From Syngnathus acus (Eukaryota; Chordata; Actinopteri; Syngnathiformes; Syngnathidae): DNA of 64,000 nucleotides. Shown here in pieces: positions 49,745-61,675 of this stretch. A model generated the notes under the pieces. That model searched no databases and had not been told where the DNA came from. It saw only the letters and a program-made list of their open reading frames with translations. Within the stretch, counting starts at the first letter, position 1. Each line of letters starts with the position of its first letter. The stretch spans positions 8,752,001 to 8,816,000 of the forward strand of contig NC_051106.1 of NCBI RefSeq assembly GCF_901709675.1, given 5' to 3'. Made by a program: the position numbers and the translations under genes.

Positions 49745-52700
49745 ATGTACGTCACAATGATGATGACAGACCAGATTCCACTGGACTTGGCTCCGCCGCC
49801 TCTCCTGAACGGGGAGGTCCCGCTCATGCCGCACATGGTTAACGGTGATGCAGCGCAGCAGGTAAACACACGTTGGCCCTCACCCTCATTGTGCCGGTGC
49901 ACTCATTGTCATATTGTCGGACACGCCGCTGCCTCGGGTTGCAACATGCACACACACACACACACACACAAAAACACGGTCTAAAGAAAGGGTGGTGCTC
50001 CTCAAGGATTAGGCCACACTAACCTAGAAAGACAAGACTATACACACACACACACACACAAACGTGCACGCTTTCCCTGAAGGTAACAATTAAAACGTTT
50101 CTTTCAAAATGGTCACATTTCCACGATTGTGTCACACTAAAATCGGAAAAACAAAAGCACACTCAGCAAAGTCTTTTCAAGCTGAGTCACATCCTTTTCA
50201 CTGACATGTTCATTCAGTTTTAAAATGTCTATTTTTAGTTTCATTACAAAGCACTTGTGTGACGTTGAGGTCCACCAAAATCTTTTTCTTGACTTTGTCT
50301 GGAGTGCGTGCAGCGAGCCACGTCGTCCCGGTGTGGACCTACCTCCTCTCCCTGCTTGGCGGGGGAGTTTTTGGCCGCGGCATGCTAGCAGTTAGAGCGC
50401 TCTTTTTTTTTTTTTTGTGACTCCAAATCCCTGCAGCCTAAACTTAGTGTGCAACCAGAGATGGAGACCAATCATTATGCACATTTGTGTGCGTGTGTGT
50501 TGAGTCTGTCATATGAGGAGTCGGAAAACATTTTAAAACGGAATATAGTAAATGTAGAATATGGGAATTTTTGTATATTTTTCACTGGGAACATTTAAAA
50601 AAAAAAAAAAAAAAAAAAGGTGAATTAATAATAATAGAATAATACCCTGGAATGATGTGAGTCGGATGAATTAAGTAACTGCGTGTGGAAATAACAGGCA
50701 GGAGGAAAATGGGAATATGTTCCTGTGCGAATGCTCCGAGGATTCACACAATGACATAAACGCCGTGAAGTAGCTCCATCAGTCCACGCTCGGCCTCCGC
50801 CCACTCGGTCTGGCGGAGGGGTTTTCTCAGCCCTCGGCAAACGTGGGTCACCCCGTAGTCGACTGTGGTTCCCATAGCAACAACAGCGGCCGCCGCTGCA
50901 ATAGCAGCCGGCGGGGCAGGAAGCGTGCGATTGTGAGGAAGAGGAGCGGCTCGGCGATGGGCGAGCACGCCGACTCCCGAGGCGGGATTATTTTTTCAAC
51001 GGCGGCACACCTGTAGCATGCAATGGAGGGTCACCTGTTTCATGTGTACAGCCACGTGTGCACACTCAACCATCCGCACGCCGACAATATGACGGTGAGG
51101 CGGGGACGTGGGGCGCGCCGCCGCCGCCGCGCTTTCAACGGCCGCGTTATGTCACCGCCGCTTGTCAATAGACGTGATTTCTTGCTGCTCATCTGAACTT
51201 GTTTGTGTTTGGACACAGGTTATCCTGGTGCAGGTGAACCCGGGGGAGACGTTCACCATCCGGGCGGAGGACGGCTCGCTGCAATGCATCCAGGGTCAGT
51301 ATTCCTCGCCGCTTGTCGTGTTGTCATAGCGATGCGCGCGCACATGTGCGCACACGTGTACCTTGGTTTTAAGTTCACGCTTCGCTTCACACGGGCTCAG
51401 AGTAAACAAAAGTTTCCATGTGTCATAAAACCATACGTAAACGTACGTTATTATATTTCAAAGTTGATTTGAATTCATTATCCAATCCAAATGATGAAAT
51501 TGAAGTAATTGCATATTTGACATTTTTTAGCCAGAAGCCGAGCTGCACTTTGGTTTGCGCGTTATTTTCATGGCGAACTGCACGTCGCCACGGCAACCGT
51601 CACTGCAAGCCGACATTGTGTCCATTCAGTACAATCGTGATGGCAACAGTAACGTCTTTCATCGCGTCGTGCACGTCAAAGTCAAAGAAAGTCTCGCTCG
51701 CTCGCTCGCTCGCTCTTTCTTTGTGCGGAGGCGGAGAATAAAAAGTGTAATGTAAGCCGGGGATTCCCCTTGCATCACTGCGTCTCATGTTGATGATGTC
51801 AGCGGAGGTTTGAAAGAGCCCCGTTGTTCCGTCTGGCTCGGCTCCAAAACACACCTGCCCCCACCTCGTGGACCACCCCCTGGTGTCCCACACCTATGTG
51901 TGATATACTAACTGATTACAGCCTACCGCCCTTTTCTCCGCCCCCAAGGTAATTTCTCCCCCCACTTTATTGTGGGGGGTGGGCGGAAATAATGCCAAAC
52001 AAATATACCTTAGGGCGTAGGATAGAGACGGAGGAATCCGGGGTGGGGTGCTGGCTTGCTCCCATCGCCGGCCATTTTGGTTCGATGGTTCCAAATATCG
52101 GCATCAATGCCTGGAAATGAAAAACAGCTCTGCCATTTCTGCAACCTTTCGTCGAATCATATTTTGTGTGTCCCCTTGCACGTTTGAACACATCCTGAGG
52201 AATTGCAAGCTGAATCGGTTCGGTAGTAAAAACTCGAATCCTTCCCGGCATCTTCAATACTTCTGAGCCACGTGAATTATGAAACGCTTGCCCTCCGGGT
52301 TATGCAATTACATTTTTGGAAAAGGGGGTCATAAAATAGCATGTTCACTTTAAAAGCAGTTTGAAAGCAGCTGCCTGTTATTGCTAATGAGCTGCGCTTA
52401 ACACATTTGTGTGTGCGTGTACCTCATGTTTTCATATATATAAAGAAAAAACCATTTTGGCTGCGGAACATTCGCGTCGGTCGCAGGCAAACACACTAAA
52501 TCGTAGTTTGGCTTTGCCTTGACCGATGCTGCCAAACACCACCTACTATTAAACCTACTGACCTCCTTACAGTGTGTGTGTTTGTGTGTGGCCTGCCACG
52601 TTAATAATATGTGCATTCAAGCACACCCTTCAGGCCTAAGACCCCCCCGTAAATTAGTGATAACACGCAGGCAGACACAATTTCGACTTTTTACGGTGTG

Positions 52701-53445
52701 TGGCAGCTCACACAAACATCAACGCAAAGTGTTTTTTTTTCTTCTTCAGTGGATTTGACAAGACGAGCTGAGGCTTGATTTTTCTTGCGTCCTTTTGTGA
52801 TGTCAGCGGATGCAAATATTTTGAACACCCCGCGCTATTAATAGAACAGCGGCGTGTCGTGCTTTGACTTTTTGAACAAAATTATGTCAGAAATTTTGGG
52901 ATGTAATTGACGCTCACAAAGACGTGACATGTCGCAAGATGGCGGCAAAGCACTTTTTTTGGATTGGACTAGACTCACTAAATGAAGCTCACTACAATAT
53001 ATTGTCTTGTCACAAGATGGCGCCAAAGCGATCATTTTATATTAGACATGGCTTTTCGTGAGGTTTTTAGCAAACAACCCAGGCGAGGATTTGTGCAAAT
53101 TCACTTCAAATCAACATCGCGAGTAACTCAAATAGGAAGGGGAAAAAAATCGTGAATTCAATCACAAAATTTAGCGGGGTTAAAAATTTCAATTTACATC
53201 CACAACAACAACAAGAACAAAGTTCCGCTTGACGGAAAAGTGTCTCCAGGCCAAGGCCTCCATCCGTCTGCTAATTAGCATCGGCACCCAACCTCAGCTC
53301 ATGGGGTAGCCCCAACTCCCCCATGAACCCCCTCAGGTCCCCCCCACCACCAAGACCATTCCCCAGAGCTTTCCCACACTCACATCAAAGGGCAACAATC
53401 TGGAGGGTGTGTTCCAGCACCACACTCTGGAATGTGCTTGTGTGT

Positions 53446-53481
<36 letters not shown>

Positions 53482-56400
53482 ATGAGGCCTTGTGTTGGTT
53501 TACTGTGTTGTTTGCTCTTTGTTGGACTTTTATGTGGGTTGATGAGGCTTGAGTGTGTGTGTGTGTGGGGGGCAAGCGGGAGATCGGTGGTGGTGATGAT
53601 GGAGTGCAGGAAACGACGGCCGAATAGCCAGGATGTGACATCATCATCATTAGCATCACCGGGAGCTCGGCAATTTGGAGTCAAATCATTTTCCGTATTT
53701 GGGGACAAAGTTGATATGAATTAATTGACGGTCAATGGCGTAATAAAACTTTTTAATATATTTAGCCTTGTTCTATTTTTGTTTCACTCGGCTGTTTGAT
53801 GCTCATTTTTTGTCTCACTCTTTTTTTTTTCTTTTTTTTTTGCCTGAGTCTGCACTTCTGCTCCTCAGTGGCTTTGGATAGGACGTGTGGAAATAGCTCC
53901 TTGAGAGACAGAGAGCCATTGTGGAGAGTCTGGCGCTGCGTGTTTGGATGGCGCTCAACACGCTTTGAGCACGTAGGACGAGCGCTACTGCTTACCATTG
54001 CGTCCCGGCAGGCATGTTCGGCATGACGGGATGCGGCCGATAATCTCGGAGTGGCAAATGATGCATTTGAATCGACTTTCTGATAACCGATTAATCGGAC
54101 GATTATTGATCAAATACATGGAATGAAAAAATATCTTTGTTGGCGCTTACATCAGCAACATATGAACATTTGATTGCTTTCCAATATGTAGTCCTTTAGT
54201 TTTAGTCTTTTATGCACAAGGAGTTTTAAAAAGTGCATTAGCATGTGGAAAAAAAACAACACAAAAATCTGCAGCAACATTTTGGCCGCCTTCCAGCATT
54301 TAAATTGTCCGTGATGTAAATGTAATGATGTAAATTCTTAGTGGGCCGGATCAAAATAAAAAGAATTGCCGCCGATTGTATAAAGAGAAGGCCGCTTAAT
54401 TGTTGTCGCCCGCCCTGCCCTGCCCTGCTCGGTTCTGCTCGGCTCTGGCTTGTGAACTCGATGCCCTCGCCTCGCCGCGACAGGCATGAAGAGGCAACGT
54501 TACGCCAGGCGAGTGGAGTGGAAAAAGGAACGACACAAGGAGGAAAGGTAAACAGAATCCGACCAAGCGTGTCTGGTCGTGTCTGCCGCAACGCGGGCGA
54601 GGCCGCTTCCTCGTTTAACGCCGCTGACCCCAAGCACCCTCGCCGCCGCCGCCGCCCACTCGCTTCGGACCGGGCGGATGTTGCGAGCGGTTCTGGCGCG
54701 GAAGACAAGTAGGAGGAGGTCTGTCTTCATGTGTGAGAGAAAAAAAGGGGTGAATTTTCCAGAAGGAGAGAGAGCGAGAAAAGAAAGGGAATCTTTTCCA
54801 GGGATGAAATTCCTCACTGGATTGACGTTCAGGGTACAGCTGGGGATGTTTGCCCTCCTCCCCCTTTCCTCCCCCCTTTCCTCCCCCTTGCTCATCTTGT
54901 TTTAATTCCGCCTCACAACATGCTGACATTCTTTTGAAAGTATTTCTGCTTAACTCTTTCAATGATGGCTAACAAAGTTTTGGGGAATTCTTGACAGTCG
55001 CCACATGCAATTGTTTATATCATGTCAGCTTTCCGTTGGCCTGATTGGACAAACGGATGCGTGTGTGAAAAGAACTTTATTGTTGTTCCCCAGTCGTCCT
55101 GGCAAATAGAATCGTCCACATCATACGTACATGCTAGACGGAGGAGGAGGAGGGGGCGGCGGATTTTGGGAAAGTCCCCGCTCAAGGTGGACTTGGATCC
55201 AGTCCATCCCGCTTTGGAAATAGGACAAATTGGTGTTGTGAGAGCGGATCGGACGCTCGCCTTTGATCAAACTGGGAAAAGCGGAGCCGCAAAGTGGCCG
55301 TGACTCATCCTGAAGGAATTTGGGCTGTCGGGGGGTACAAAAGCTGCTCTTTTTTTTTTTTTACTGGGTCAAGGTTTGAAGAGGAGAAGCAGGAAACGAT
55401 TATTGGACTCCTCCGAGTGTGTTTACTCGCCGACAGCTGTTGCGCCTCCTCGCTAGACGCGCCCGCCTGATTAGGGGATGGATAGAATGAGTCACAGGCC
55501 GTCTGGATTGTGTACATTGGGCCGAGTCACCGCTGGGTTGAGGCAAATGGGCCGAGTAAAGTGCGTCGCACACTCCCTGTCGTCCGGCGAAACTCCCGCT
55601 TGAGGTTTCCCGACGAATGAAATGTACCGCAAAAATAACGACACCTTGTGTCGTTTACTTAGCGACATAACAAGCTGTTTTGTAGTGTTCTCTGTGTTAC
55701 ACAACAAAAGTTGTTATATTGAGAATGTTGAGAATAGTTATTTTATGAGATTAAAAAAAAAAAAGATTTGTTGGAAAATAAAATCAAAATTAAATATTTG
55801 CTCAAGCGTGATTTTATTTTTTTTTTGCACAATTTGCACAATTCAAACATAGAAAACAAGATTATGTAATATGTTACATGATAATATTAATATTTAAAAG
55901 TCACGATTTTGTGAGGAATATGAAAAAAAGGAAATTATTTGCGAAAATCCTCGTTTGTGTTGTTCCAGGTGTGTCGAGTGTAATTTGTCAGTGTAAACTA
56001 CGCAAATGTCAGCGTGCTCCAGAACTCAAGTGTTTGTGTGTGTCAGCGTGACTCCTTTAAGAGTTTATACACAAGTTTGCAGGTGTTACGTTGCTTTTGT
56101 CTCCATTTTTTTTTCTTTTTCGCAGACATGTTTGTCTTCGTGTATAAGCGCCTTCATGTGTAATTGTGTACACACATCTGTGTGTGTGCAGCTGGGCTAG
56201 TGTGTGTGTGTGTGTGTGTTTTCTGAGAGAACAAAGCAGAGTGTCCCTCCAGACATGACGTTGCTCTACTCTGGAGCGGACCCAGCAGCAACTAGGTCGG
56301 CTTGCAGAAATCCTCCTATGGTGGGGGGGGGCGAGTCGCCCCCCGGGTGGAGGAGCGTGCTGGCACTCGCATTTTTTAAAAGGCGTCGACACAAATACTT

Positions 56401-59400
56401 GACATGCTAATTCGGGTTGTCCTGATCCGATCACGTAATCGGAATTCGGAGCCGATGACCAATTTAAAAGCCGATCGTTATTAGGTGAAATACGATTTTT
56501 TAAATTTCTCCTCCCACTTTTGGCCACTTGGAGTAGTTAATTTTTATGGTTCATATTTAATTGTAGTCTAAAAAAGTCATTTGGTAATTATGAATGATGT
56601 GGTATTTATTTATTTTCCTTTTAATTATCTTTTTAATTGTAACTTTGAAGCATGCTTGAACCTTCAATTTCCTGAACTGCACCTTTCTGGCAATATAGTG
56701 CCACTCCCAGAGGTCACACGTGTGGAATACGGAAAGCCCACATCACATCATATTCCGATAATAAACTCGATGACTTGCGTTTGAGTCAACACGGCTTGAT
56801 TTCCTAAGAGGTCCCGCCATTCAATTTCAAACGATATGACTTCTGCTACTTCCATGCAAAGAAAGCAAAATCCATAAACTCGATGCACCTTTTAAACGCA
56901 GTCAGAAAATAAAGTTTTACATCCGTTTGCCTGCTAATTGTTCCCTCGGCTCACTTACCGCTCGGCCGCAACCGGAGTCCCGGAAAGTCCGCCCGGCGAC
57001 CGACTGCCAATGACACGGCGATGAGAAGTTCATTTTTATGGCGCACTCATCATGGTGATTCAGTCGTGGTGCTGGTGGGGGCGGGCGGACGGGCACATTT
57101 TGCTTCAGTTGATAACGAACAACATAAACGATTACTCAATTATTAAAATAGTTGTCGATTAATATGATCATCGGTTATCAACCAATTGATTAGTTTTGAC
57201 ATCATTGAGGTTGAAAGTGGTTTGGAAGCAGGAATGTGCTTACACATACCTTAAACCACGTTTGGTGCTACTGTAAGCCCCCTTTGTGCAAACTCCCCAG
57301 GTTATGATTTACATTCCCAAGCTAATCGGCGACCCGCTCTGATTACATGCCGACTGCCAACTTGTATTTAGAGAGAAAAAAATAACTTTATCGGCTCTGT
57401 TGCCAAGTTCACACACACTCTTTTACATTGTTACCCGGGGCAGTGGCCCGCACAGGAAGTCCCCCGCTTCCTCCTCAGCTGCCCCCGCCTGGCCGCCCGT
57501 CCGCCACACCCCTCCTAGCCTCACTGAATTGCGCTAATATTTTAAAAGTTGTCTCCTGTGTATCCGGCTTTGAGTTTGTGTGTATTTTTGTTTTAGTAGC
57601 ATGTTCCTTGACGACTCGCCTTTTATTGGGGGGACAATTTTCTTTGCAGGGATGTCCCAGTGTACCATGATTTAAAAAAAAAAAAAATAGCCCACCTTTT
57701 ATTTATTTAACCTTTTAGCTGGTCCACGCAAGAAAAACACTAGTGTGAGTTTTTGTGGGAGCGTCTCGGGGCTCTAGAGGACAGCTAATATTACCCTTTT
57801 GACACTTACATAACTTCCAGGCGATGCCACGTCACAACACACACACACACACACACAGGCTGCACTTTACCTGCAATGGCAAGGGCGGTTCTCACTAACA
57901 AAGTAAAACAAGAACACACACACACATAGTTTTATTGAAATAGAAGGTGCTCATTGCTGATTTTTGTGAGCTATCCGCTACTTGTTGTAAAAAATGTTGT
58001 GCAAAGTACTGCAAATGTGTGTGAGAATGCAATGGTTGCAGACAGTGGGAGGGTCGTTCTGGGTTCCCATGTGTGTGTGTGTTGTGATTTGGGGGCCCAC
58101 TGGCAGCTGGCTTTGACAGCTGCATCATGGGAAACATCTGATGAAATGTTACATCACCTCCCCTCTGTGTGTATGTGCGTGTAACTGCACAATTTTCTTT
58201 TACACAATACTAAATCATCCTTTTTTTTTTTTTCCTTACACTCAACAAATCCTCCATATAGTTGCTTGGAATTCCAACCGGATTAGGCACAGGAAGTTGC
58301 GTGACGTCACGTTAGCGTTGCGCCAGCCATTTCTCCACGCACGCCGTTTGTACGTACACACATGCGTACAAGCAGTCACTTATGCGCAGCTTTGCTAAAT
58401 GGCAGGCATGTGGCTTACAGCTGTGTGTGGACGTGAAGGCCAGCTCACAAAGAGTGTCTTGTGTTTCTCAGGGGGGTATTCGGGCCTGTTGGGTCCGGTC
58501 CAGGGGGCCACGGATGGGAATGTGTGTGTGTACTAGAATTCGTGTGTGTCAAGGAATGCTGCTGTTTGTTGAGAAAAGAGCACAAGGCTATCTGCAGGAG
58601 AGTGTGTTTTGGGGGGGGTGTGTGAGCGTCTTCTCAATGAGGACTTTCATACCCGTCGCGGCGGCGTGCGAGTCGACGGGACTGAAGGAGGTCTGTCTGT
58701 GCTCTACCTGTGACCTTCTCACCACACTGACACACTTACGACACACACACTCTCCCCCTTGTGCGAGTGTGTCGGACCTGACTGGAAGTCAGGCGAGGTG
58801 GGGAAGGAAAGAGGGAATCGTTTTGGGATGAAAGAAAGCAAAGGATGGAGGCTGAAGTGAGTAATATTGGAAGGATGTGACTAATGGCTGGAAGGGGAGG
58901 CAGGTAATTCCTGAAAATAGGAACCGTAACAGACAAAAGAAAGTGCACAGTGACGAGTTATTCAGAGGAAATTGATGCTTTTAGAAAAATGAACAATCCA
59001 GCCACTTTAACGACTTTAAACACCCCACTAAATTTTGGGTGGGTTTGGTGTCTGCATTCCCGTCATGATTTATTCCACCAGCGTTCCCATCGGCTGCCCA
59101 ATGACTTAAGCAGCCCATCGTGCAGAAGATAGAGGAGGAGATGCTCTGTGTGTTCAGGCAAAGGTGGACAACATAGTCAACATAGTTTGAAATCTGCTTC
59201 TCCTATTAAATACGTTGGCAGCTTATTTCTCGTTATCTGATTATTGTGACGGCGCTATAGCTTGTTTTCTGGACATCGTAGCCACTCCATATGGAACCAT
59301 AAATCCGCTTGCAAGTGATTAAAAAATCATTGAGTGACGTGACATTAAATATGGTGTAGTACCTTGACTGCCCTGTGAGGGCAGTGTGGTGTTAGACTAC

Positions 59401-60279
59401 TGGAAAATCCAAACAAGGAAGACGAGGTCAAGAAGCTGGGTTTTACTCGTTGATTAATCGAGTCAATGTTTTTGATCTTTGCAGGTCCCGCCGAGGTCCC
59501 CATGATGTCCCCCAACGGCTCCATCCCGCCCATCCACGTGCCACCAGGATACATCTCACAGGTTGGTTTGCAGTGTGTTATCAAAAGTTGGCGTCAGCTG
59601 CAAAAACTCCCAACACCGTGAAATTGCAGCATTATTTCGATGTAAGTCACAAAAAGCTCAGGACTAAGCATTGATCCTTGAGGCACACCATTCCGATGGG
59701 ACGCTGGCTATGTTACTGCATGACTCGCATCACCCACATTTTTTAATCCTCCAAAAAAAGATAGCACGTCTGGAGTCTTTGAATGACGTCCTTCAAATGC
59801 TGCATTTTAATATGATAAGCGACCACCATTGCAGTTAACACAAGCCCTTGTTTGCTCAGCTCCGAGGAATGTACAGAATGTCCGATTACCGACAAACAAA
59901 TGTCATTTACATAAGCATACGGTCAGTACTAGTTGGGTACAGTGTGTGGTCTGCATTTCGGCCACTGGGAGGTCATTGGCTTGCCTTGTGTGTGTGTGTA
60001 TGTGTGCGCCAAGTGCGAGCGGGAAACACTGTCACTCTTACATAAACAGGCCTGATAGGGGTCAGAGGCACGTACGCAGGGTGTTATTGACAGATTGGTT
60101 TTTTTTTTGCACAAAATGGTTGTCATGGTTTGTGTGTGCTTTGTGTACTTTTCAGCTGTTTGTGTGTATTACTGGTAAATATTGCATGAGGTCTGCCCCA
60201 CATGTAGTCATGCTGGGACTTTGGCCTCTGTAAACAAGGAGTTGGAGGAGGAGGTCGCGGCTATGTGTGTGTGTGTGTG

Positions 60280-60312
<33 letters not shown>

Positions 60313-61675
60313 TTTGTACAGAATGAGGTTTATCTTGTTTTTCTTCGCCCACTTTACCGGGAACTACTGAATAATTGGCTAATCAGCCAGCGGTCAATAT
60401 TTGAAACAAGCAAATTGCAGTTGCCTTTTTTTATGTTTATTTTCCATTTTTTTAACATACATTAACATATTAAAAATTGGCAAAAAAGTTTTGCTGATTT
60501 TTCTCCAGTTGCTAGTTCATCAAATACCTAATAATATTGTAAAACAGTCAAATATCCAGCCTGTAAATAAAAATGGGGTTATTTATTTTTATTTTTTAAT
60601 TAATAATTATTTTATTCTTATTATGATTTCATTAATAAATAATTTTACTCCGTCCCATTTTGCCTAAAAAAAAAAAATCCATATTGGTTGGGCCTTTCAT
60701 GCGCTGTAATGTTTTGGCTCCCCTTTTCATTGTGTGTTTGTTTTGGGCTTTTGAGTGTGTATGCATGTGTGATGATATTGTTATTGTCTAGTCGAGATGC
60801 CCCCCTCCCCCGTCTCGCCGCAGGAGGTGTGTTTTTTTGCTCCCGGCCTGGAATGCCGGCCGGGCCTGTTGGAAGTGCCTCAATAGCTGCAATGTTTGCA
60901 ACTACTATTGCAAAGTTTGCACACACACACACACACAGCAGGGCCTTGCACACGAGGCGCAATTAAAAACACCATTTGATTGTGCCGCAGGTCCTGGAAG
61001 ATACCACCGGGGTCCGCCGGGTGGTGGTGACCCCCCAGTCTCCGGAGTGCTACCCCCCCTCCTACTCCCCCGCTTTGTCGCCCACACACCACCTGCCCCC
61101 CTACCTGGCCCACCCGCACTTCATCCCCAACTCCCACTCCTTCTACCCGCCCGTCAGCCCCGGCGAGCTGACACACCACCAGTACTACCAGCACCACCTC
61201 CCCCCCATGTATGGCGACCCAGGTACCCACGTCCCGAGCAGGCGCGCCGTCTTCCCAAGGCGGTTCTGGTGGGGTGCTAGTTAGCGAACTGGCGAGCGTC
61301 GCTAACTTCCGCCCTTACCCCCCAGAAATCATCCCGGTGTACGGCATGTCCAACTTCATCCGGGAGGAGACGTACGGAAAGCCGCAACCCAAAAAGATCA
61401 AGGAACAGAGGCAACTGGAGCGACAGAACCGTCTCAACTCACCGCCCTCCACGCTCCATAAAGGCAGCCTGGGGCCGGCCCATAACGGTTACAGGTGAGC
61501 GCGCCGGGCTCAGTTTTTTATTCGACTTACTTTTTATTAATTTAAAATGTTTATAATAGCGGCAAGTCCCACGCGCCGTCACTGGGGTCAGGAGTCGGCA
61601 GTCCGGGCGGCAAGAAACCAGACAGGCGACTTCGCAGCAGTCCGCGCAACGGTGAAGCCGAGGCACACACGCAAG
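49745..61675 (+). CDS. fndc3b: Fibronectin type III domain-containing 3B, N-terminal part (partial, continues right)
   Basis: FNDC3B is an ER-associated membrane protein with an N-terminal Pro-rich region and a series of fibronectin type III domains, linked to adipocyte differentiation and cell migration. Coding exons here are 49745-49861, 51219-51294, 59485-59561, 60991-61222, 61326-61494 and 61560-61675, all with GT..AG and matching phases, giving 262 complete codons. The start MYVTMMMTDQIPLDLAPPPL matches the vertebrate FNDC3B N-terminus. It is followed by VILVQVNPGETFTIRAEDGS, the MMSPNGSIPPIHVPPGYISQ block and VVVTPQSPECYPPSY. The exon carrying the start begins at 49716 after tttcccag. 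The last exon in the window ends in phase 1 (CAA G|gtaaga), so the gene continues beyond 64000. No fibronectin domain is reached. FNDC3A is less likely because the N-terminus fits FNDC3B directly. Confidence 0.94.
49862..51218 (+). other. fndc3b: fndc3b intron after the start exon
   Basis: It holds CA microsatellites at 49949-49970 and 50043-50060, a poly-A run near 50599-50618, and a CpG-rich patch at about 50770-51160 that includes gcggccgccgctgc. No exon is recognised in the patch; it could be an internal regulatory element. Confidence 0.5.
51693..51714. repeat. (CTCG)n tetranucleotide repeat
   Basis: Five CTCG units plus CT in an fndc3b intron. Confidence 0.9.
53439..53480. repeat. (TG)n microsatellite
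   Basis: About twenty TG units with one TC interruption, in an fndc3b intron. Confidence 0.95.
56409..56490. mobile_element. hAT-like element fragment
   Basis: The stretch gttgtcctgatccgatcacg followed by taatcggaattcggagccga resembles the frequent fish repeat that starts agggatgtcccgatccgatc. Only one end is recognisable. Confidence 0.5.
59562..60990 (+). other. fndc3b: fndc3b intron, 1.4 kb
   Basis: It holds a long TG/CG-interrupted microsatellite (60264-60311), an AT-rich block (60420-60660) and a short CA run (60919-60937). No exon seen. Confidence 0.6.
60264..60311. repeat. (TG)n microsatellite
   Basis: About 24 units with one CG interruption in an fndc3b intron. Confidence 0.95.

Larger units (their letters stand above)
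51295..59484 (+). other. fndc3b: fndc3b intron, 8.2 kb
   Basis: Contents: an X-box match GTCGCCACGGCAAC at 51584-51597; a CTCG tetranucleotide repeat at 51693-51714; a TG microsatellite at 53439-53480; a GC-rich, CpG-rich segment at about 54400-54715; a hAT-like fragment at 56409-56490 (gttgtcctgatccgatcacg...); and a CRE word TGACGTCA at 58302-58309. No coding exon is visible. Confidence 0.5.

Noticed and set aside
50958-51017. Short frame starting MGEHADSRGG in a CpG-rich patch
   Set aside because: Only about 20 codons, with no homology or splice context; probably chance in GC-rich sequence.
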